Shown: one piece after another, positions 5,121-5,132 of the stretch
Layout: each line of letters opens with the position of its first letter
Numbering within the stretch: position 1 is the first letter of the stretch
The notes under the pieces: generated by a model
What the model was told of the DNA's origin: nothing
The model's database searches: none
The model's input: only the letters and a program-made list of their open reading frames with translations
From: Chloroflexota bacterium
GTDB lineage: Bacteria; Chloroflexota; Chloroflexia; JAMDCE01
Direction: 5' to 3'
NCBI GenBank assembly: GCA_023489135.1
Contig: JAMDCE010000440.1
Coordinates: forward strand, 1 to 5,132
Length of the DNA stretch: 5,132 nucleotides
Program-made: the position numbers and the translations under genes

Positions 5121-5132
5121 AAGCAGGAACTA

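Overview
The window carries a compact block of genes that all read on the minus strand. In transcription order (right to left) they are: a soluble GAF-domain sensor histidine kinase (3206..5104), a NarL/LuxR-type response regulator (2543..3193), a stand-alone receiver-domain protein (2018..2377), a possible small basic protein (1803..2012), a lipoprotein membrane-fusion (adaptor) protein of an efflux system (389..1822), and the first ~97 residues of an RND-family efflux permease (1..293, running off the left edge). The plus strand holds only antisense open frames that look like shadows of these genes.

The base composition is moderately GC-rich. The combination of a soluble multi-GAF kinase with a HisKA_3/NarX-type core, a NarL-type regulator and a lipoprotein adaptor with an RND permease recalls Chloroflexota (Anaerolineae-like) or a similar environmental lineage. 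This is an impression from protein style, not a proven assignment: no rRNA, tRNA or phylogenetic marker is present.

The most likely logic is a two-component system controlling an adjacent export pump. The kinase autophosphorylates on His445 and passes phosphate to the NarL-type regulator (Asp59), and possibly also to the output-less receiver (Asp53). The kinase and first regulator are tightly coupled: the kinase stop codon overlaps the ribosome binding site of the regulator. A 165-nt gap at 2378..2542, with a candidate promoter and a perfect inverted repeat, separates this pair from the receiver gene and the pump genes, and is the natural place for regulation.

The most notable anomaly is an in-frame TGA at 1547..1549 that splits the adaptor gene at codon 92. 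The frame is identical on both sides and the protein homology runs straight through. It is therefore a single nonsense substitution, a sequencing error, or (less likely) recoding. If real, the pump lacks an intact adaptor. Other points of interest are the stand-alone receiver, the Trp- and Arg/Lys-rich 69-codon frame that overlaps the adaptor start, and the kinase N-terminus, which begins inside a PAS-to-coiled-coil (PAC) junction next to a TATAAT box. I see no CRISPR array, transposase, RNA gene or clear intrinsic terminator, and no convincing wholly new system.
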